From TMED109 sp002684605 (GTDB lineage: Bacteria > Pseudomonadota > Alphaproteobacteria > TMED109): DNA of 9,636 nucleotides. Each line of letters starts with the position of its first letter. The stretch's first letter is position 1. The notes under the pieces were generated by a model. That model was given only the letters and a program-made list of their open reading frames with translations. It ran no database searches and was not told where the DNA came from. A program made the translations under genes and the position numbers. The stretch is taken from assembly GCA_913046335.1 (NCBI GenBank), contig CAJWSU010000039.1, positions 1 to 9,636 of the forward strand, written 5' to 3'. Below, one piece after another: positions 6,729-9,636 of this stretch.

Positions 6729-8211
6729 ATTTACTTTAGTATTTCAATCTTTATTAAATAGATGGTTGAGCTGTCTATTAATTATTTTAACACTTGCCTG
6801 TTCCATTTCATTATACTTTACTGTTTCTCGAATACAAGAGTCTGTTAAATCAAGCTTTAAAAATACTGTTTCTGGAGTAGATAGTGTGGTTGCTGCACGT
6901 GGTGGAAATTTGCAGATTTTACTTAATAGTGTTTTCCTTATTGGCGAACCTAGTGCTCCTATTCAATGGGATACTTATAAAGATATAACTGATAATAAAA
7001 AAATAAAATGGGCTGTTCCAATATCACTAGGAGATAGTCATAAAGGCTATCGTGTAATAGGAACAACTAATAATTATTTTAAAGAAATTAAATATTCATC
7101 TGGAAAAAATATAGAATTTCTATCAGGCAATTCTTTCAATGACGTATTTGATGTTGTTATAGGAAGTGTTGTTGCAAGTAAATTAAATTATGACATCGGT
7201 GAAGAAGTAGCCATAACGCATGGGTTGTCTGAAGTAGGAGAGGTTCATACTTTTCATTCAGATGATGAGAGTCCTGAAGAGCACGCAAAACATGAAGACC
7301 ATGATGATCACGAAGACCACGCAAAGCATGAAGACCATGAAGAACATGCAAAACATGAAGAGCATGATGATCACGAAGACCACGCAAAGCATGAAGACCA
7401 TGAAGAACATGAAGAACATGAAGAGCATGATGGTCATGAAGACCATGCAAAACATGAAGAACATGACGATCACGCTGGACATGATCATGAAAACTTAGGC
7501 TTTAAAATCACAGGAATTTTAAAACCAACAGGTACCCCAATTGATAATGCAGTATTTGTAAGTTTAGCTGGAATAGAAGCTATGCATACAGGTTGGATTG
7601 GTAATCAGAAAGTTATAGATGTATCAGTAGAACAAATTATGAAAAATGAATTAGAGCCTAAAACTATTTCTGCTGTATTTCTTTCTCTAAATAATAGAAC
7701 GCAAATATTTCAGTTTCAACGAGATGTTTTGAATTATAAAAAAGAAGCAATTAGTTCAGTAATGCCAGGTATTACTTTATCTAGACTTTGGATGCTAACG
7801 GGTAATGTAGATAAAGCTTTTAAAATTATTACATTTTTTATTATTATTATATCTCTATTAGGTATGATAGCTATGACGATAGCCGGACTGAATAGTAGAA
7901 GAAGAGAGATGGCAATATTGAGATCAGTAGGAGCTTCACCTACAAATATAGTTAGTTTATTAATAGTAGAGTCAATAATAATTTCAATAATTTCTTGTAT
8001 CGCAGGATATATACTAATGATAGTAATTTTCTCTTTAGGAAAAGATTATTTACAAAATAACTATGGTATCTTTATTGATAGTTTTTCTATTAAAAATTAT
8101 GATTTACAAATTATAATTACAATTATATTTGCTGCATTAGTGGCAACAATAGTACCTGCTATACAAATTTATAGAAATACCTTGAGAGACGGTCTTGCAG
8201 TAAAATCTTAA
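6721..8211 (+). CDS. FtsX/MacB-like ABC permease with long His-rich periplasmic insert
   Basis: A 496-aa inner-membrane protein with the MacB/FtsX layout. One N-terminal helix (about 13-35) is followed by a large periplasmic domain, then three C-terminal helices (about 367-390, 408-440, 462-484). The cytoplasmic NSRRREMAILRSVGAS (391-406) is the conserved coupling segment of this permease class. SVVAARGGNLQILLNSVFLI (55-74) and GILKPTGTPIDNAVFVSL (265-282) suggest the branch that includes the zinc-linked Pseudomonas PA4064/PA4065-type pair (recalled, not searched). Residues 188-256 carry 24 His, 23 of them exactly every third residue with mainly Asp, Glu, Ala and Lys between, a probable Zn2+ collector. 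Start ATG 6721 has GAGG (6711-6714) 6 nt upstream; an upstream in-frame GTG at 6709 is less likely. Direction of transport and cargo are not shown by sequence. Confidence 0.88.
   Translation: MIKFTLVFQSLLNRWLSCLLIILTLACSISLYFTVSRIQESVKSSFKNTVSGVDSVVAARGGNLQILLNSVFLIGEPSAPIQWDTYKDITDNKKIKWAVPISLGDSHKGYRVIGTTNNYFKEIKYSSGKNIEFLSGNSFNDVFDVVIGSVVASKLNYDIGEEVAITHGLSEVGEVHTFHSDDESPEEHAKHEDHDDHEDHAKHEDHEEHAKHEEHDDHEDHAKHEDHEEHEEHEEHDGHEDHAKHEEHDDHAGHDHENLGFKITGILKPTGTPIDNAVFVSLAGIEAMHTGWIGNQKVIDVSVEQIMKNELEPKTISAVFLSLNNRTQIFQFQRDVLNYKKEAISSVMPGITLSRLWMLTGNVDKAFKIITFFIIIISLLGMIAMTIAGLNSRRREMAILRSVGASPTNIVSLLIVESIIISIISCIAGYILMIVIFSLGKDYLQNNYGIFIDSFSIKNYDLQIIITIIFAALVATIVPAIQIYRNTLRDGLAVKS
7282..7407 (+). 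repeat. 63-nt tandem duplication inside the His-rich coding segment
   Basis: Two adjacent 63-nt units (7282-7344 and 7345-7407) differ at only two bases, changing one residue (Asp to Glu). A stretch of 49 nt is identical at 7300-7348 and 7363-7411. The encoded unit is 21 residues of His-x-x triplets. A more degenerate continuation of the same triplets runs to 7488. The unit is a multiple of three, so copy-number change keeps the frame. This explains the long open frames on the other strand and frame here. Confidence 0.93.
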
Positions 8212-8237
8212 TATAAAAATTATTAGAGGTATATGAT

Positions 8238-8312
8238 ATGATAAAATTTATATATATATATGCCATTGAGCACTGTGCTGAGCGTGGTTTTGAAGATCAT
8301 GAGCATAATTAA
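8238..8312 (+). CDS. Possible 24-aa small protein with Cys and His-rich tail
   Basis: A short open frame begins at ATG 8238 with AGAGGT (8225-8230) 7 nt upstream and ends at TAA 8310-8312. It encodes 24 residues: MIKFIYIY, then AIEHCAERGFEDHEHN. The start is hydrophobic; the end carries one Cys and three His among acidic residues, a composition that could bind zinc. It lies 26 nt after the permease stop, inside what would be the same transcript. It could be a regulatory leader peptide for the porin gene, a small metal-binding protein, or chance: an open frame this short is common, and there is no conservation evidence available here. Confidence 0.3.
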   Translation: MIKFIYIYAIEHCAERGFEDHEHN

Positions 8313-8463
8313 AAGCCATGCGAATAAAATATATTTAATGAAAACTACGATTTCTTATAGGTACTAAGAATTATTGCAGTGATTTAATTAGTATCGTTAA
8401 TAATTCAAATAATAATATAATATATAATTGCTAATAATCAGTATTTGATATATTATATCGCAC

Positions 8464-8480
8464 ATGCAATTATATTGCAG
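8464..8480. promoter_or_regulatory. Candidate Zur operator upstream of the porin-like gene
   Basis: TGCAAT-TAT-ATTGCA (8465-8479) is a perfect 6-3-6 palindrome. Both arms are identical to those of the palindrome upstream of zur; only the 3-nt centre differs. It lies about 70 nt before the porin start. Possible promoter elements around it (TTGATA at 8445-8450, TATATT at 8471-8476) are not well spaced, so I leave the promoter undefined. The shared site implies that the porin gene is regulated with zur and the ABC genes. Confidence 0.68.
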
Positions 8481-8549
8481 TAAATAAGCATATCGTCATG
8501 AGTAATCATGTTTCAGTGAGCAAGTAGTTAATTATAAGGAGTTTATTTA

Positions 8550-9636
8550 ATGATTAAGTTTAAAATTTTAATTACAGTTTTAATGTCTTTCTTTATTTAT
8601 AGTAAAAGCGTTATAGCTGATGAGTTAGAAGATAGAGTAAAAGAATTAGAAGCAAAAATTGCAGAAATGGATAGTAAAGGTAGTGCTAAGCCAGAAGGTA
8701 CATCTGCAGGTACTAAAATATATGGTAATGAGTTTAATCCATCTATAGGAATTATTCTTAATGGAAAATACAATAGTTTTTCTATGAAATCTGCGGAACC
8801 TGCTGTCAAAGGTTTTGTTATAGGACATGAAGGAGAGCGAGGTCGTGAAGGATTACAATTAGGTGAATCTGAATTAAACTTTTCTAGTTTTATTGATGAT
8901 AAATTTTATGGAAGTCTAACTGCAGCTATTGTAAAAGAGGATGGAGAAGATAAAGTAGAATTAGAAGAAGCTTATATACAAACTACCCCTGATTTTAATT
9001 TCCCTGATGGAATGAGTATAAAAGCAGGTAAAGCATTTTGGACACTAGGTTATCTAAATGAACATCATGTACATGCTGATGATTTTGCCAACAGACCTCT
9101 ACCTTATAGAGTATATTTAAATAAGGGTTGGAATGATGAGGGAGGAGAAATAACATATACCCTGCCAACAGATTATTATGCTGAAATTGGCGGTGGATTC
9201 TTCCGTGGTGATGATTATCCTATAAAAGGTGGTGATGGAGATAGCCCAGGAGCTTATTCTGTATTTGCTCGTATAGGTGGAGATATTAGCCAAGATCAAA
9301 ATTATCGATTAGGAGTATACCACGTTGGTGGTGATAATGCTTCAGGTCGTAAAGGTAATGATGATGATAATACGTTTATAGGAAGCTCTAATCTATACGT
9401 AGCAGACTTTAGATATTCTTACGCTCCAACTGGAAATGTTAGAGAACGAGAATTGACCTTACAAGGTGAGTTTTTTGCTCGTAATGAAGATGGTACTTAT
9501 GATGATGTAGTATTTAATGGTACTTCATATGGCTGGTATGCGCAGAGTGTTTATAAATTTAACTCTTCATGGCGCGGTGGTGTACGCTATAGTCAAATGG
9601 AGACTGCAGGCGTACCTACAGGCTTAATTGGCACAA
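8550..9636 (+). CDS. Outer-membrane porin-like beta-barrel protein (3' end outside the window)
   Basis: The first 362 codons of a secreted protein, cut off by the window edge. Residues 1-23 form a signal peptide (basic MIKFK, hydrophobic core, cleavage after VIA before D24). Residues 24-43 form a short heptad-like coiled coil (ELEDRVKELEAKIAEM), as in several porin-like proteins that trimerise or touch peptidoglycan. The rest alternates aromatic/hydrophobic and polar residues with Gly- and Asp-rich turns, as expected for a beta-barrel. The segment NEHHVHADDFANRPLPYR (170-187) places three His and two Asp together, a possible metal site. A strong AAGGAG (8536-8541) lies 8 nt before the ATG. 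A Zur-type palindrome upstream suggests a zinc-limited outer-membrane channel. The exact family is not recognised with confidence, and there is no TonB-box evidence. Confidence 0.8.
   Translation, partial: MIKFKILITVLMSFFIYSKSVIADELEDRVKELEAKIAEMDSKGSAKPEGTSAGTKIYGNEFNPSIGIILNGKYNSFSMKSAEPAVKGFVIGHEGERGREGLQLGESELNFSSFIDDKFYGSLTAAIVKEDGEDKVELEEAYIQTTPDFNFPDGMSIKAGKAFWTLGYLNEHHVHADDFANRPLPYRVYLNKGWNDEGGEITYTLPTDYYAEIGGGFFRGDDYPIKGGDGDSPGAYSVFARIGGDISQDQNYRLGVYHVGGDNASGRKGNDDDNTFIGSSNLYVADFRYSYAPTGNVRERELTLQGEFFARNEDGTYDDVVFNGTSYGWYAQSVYKFNSSWRGGVRYSQMETAGVPTGLIGT

Larger units (their letters stand above)
8212..8549. other. 338-bp intergenic region between permease and porin genes
   Basis: The first 100 nt hold a possible 24-codon small gene (8238-8312) and, within it, an 11-bp palindrome AGCACTGTGCT (8269-8279). 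About 8313-8463 is very AT-rich, and I see no gene or convincing promoter pair there. The candidate Zur operator is at 8465-8479. A short inverted repeat CATGA-GTAA-TCATG (8497-8510) lies between it and the porin ribosome site. No clear terminator with a T-run follows the permease, so read-through into the porin gene cannot be excluded. Confidence 0.6.

Noticed and set aside
7157..7498. Open frames on the minus strand and in another plus frame across the His-rich segment
   Set aside because: They are produced by the repetitive cat/gaa/gac codons of the permease. Their Met-Phe or Leu-His periodic products have no ribosome site or domain, while the permease frame is continuous with FtsX motifs on both sides.
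8269..8279. 11-bp palindrome AGCACTGTGCT as a terminator stem
   Set aside because: The loop would be 1 nt and no T-run follows. It also lies inside the possible small open frame.
8597..9299. Minus-strand open frames beneath the porin-like gene
   Set aside because: They are antisense to a plus-strand frame with a signal peptide, strong ribosome site and barrel-like pattern that stays open to the window edge.
1..9636. Mobile elements, CRISPR arrays, tRNA or rRNA genes
   Set aside because: No transposase or integrase motifs, no regularly spaced repeats, and no tRNA-like or rRNA-like segments were seen on either strand.

Overview
This is an AT-rich window, clearly low in G+C by eye, with dense bacterial coding and short intergenic gaps. 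All eleven complete genes end in TAA or TAG. The gene content points to a Gram-negative bacterium, most likely an AT-rich, streamlined, marine-type proteobacterium. It includes an outer-membrane porin-like protein with a signal peptide, a Zur repressor of proteobacterial type, a MacB/FtsX-type ABC transporter, a DehI-type protein, a PaiB-type flavoprotein and a long glutathione-transferase homologue. No taxonomic marker is present, so the class (alpha or gamma) is left open.

Left part (1-2536): an EamA/DMT-type membrane exporter on the minus strand is divergent from a PaiB-like FMN-binding protein on the plus strand. That gene converges on a minus-strand DehI-family (2-haloacid dehalogenase-like) gene, which appears to start at TTG.

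Middle part (2595-4935): a well-formed sigma70-type promoter (TTGACT, 18 nt, TATAAT) precedes a compact plus-strand operon. Its genes are a long GST-family protein, an unrecognised 142-aa protein, a DUF1330 protein and a VOC/glyoxalase-fold protein. They are overlapping or 1-2 nt apart. It looks like a small detoxification or side-metabolism operon of unknown substrate. It ends in a perfect 13-bp all-AT inverted repeat that contains the stop codons of both this operon and the convergent gene.

Right part (4943-9636, running off the window): a metal-handling locus. A minus-strand MerT-like small membrane protein is divergent from zur, an ABC ATPase and an FtsX-like permease. A 338-bp intergenic region and a porin-like outer-membrane protein (3' end cut by the window) follow. 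The permease carries a periplasmic insert in which histidine occurs at every third residue 23 times in a row. The same 15-bp palindrome, TGCAAT-NNN-ATTGCA, occurs just upstream of zur and again upstream of the porin gene. This is the best candidate for the Zur operator and would tie both transcription units into one zinc regulon.

Working model (inference): when zinc is scarce, Zur leaves both palindromes. The porin-like protein then opens an outer-membrane route, the His-rich loop collects Zn2+ in the periplasm, and the ABC pair does work at the inner membrane. No ZnuA/ZnuB/ZnuC-type set and no MacA-type adaptor is visible. A 24-codon open frame with a Cys and a His-rich tail sits just after the permease gene and may be a leader peptide or small metal-binding protein.
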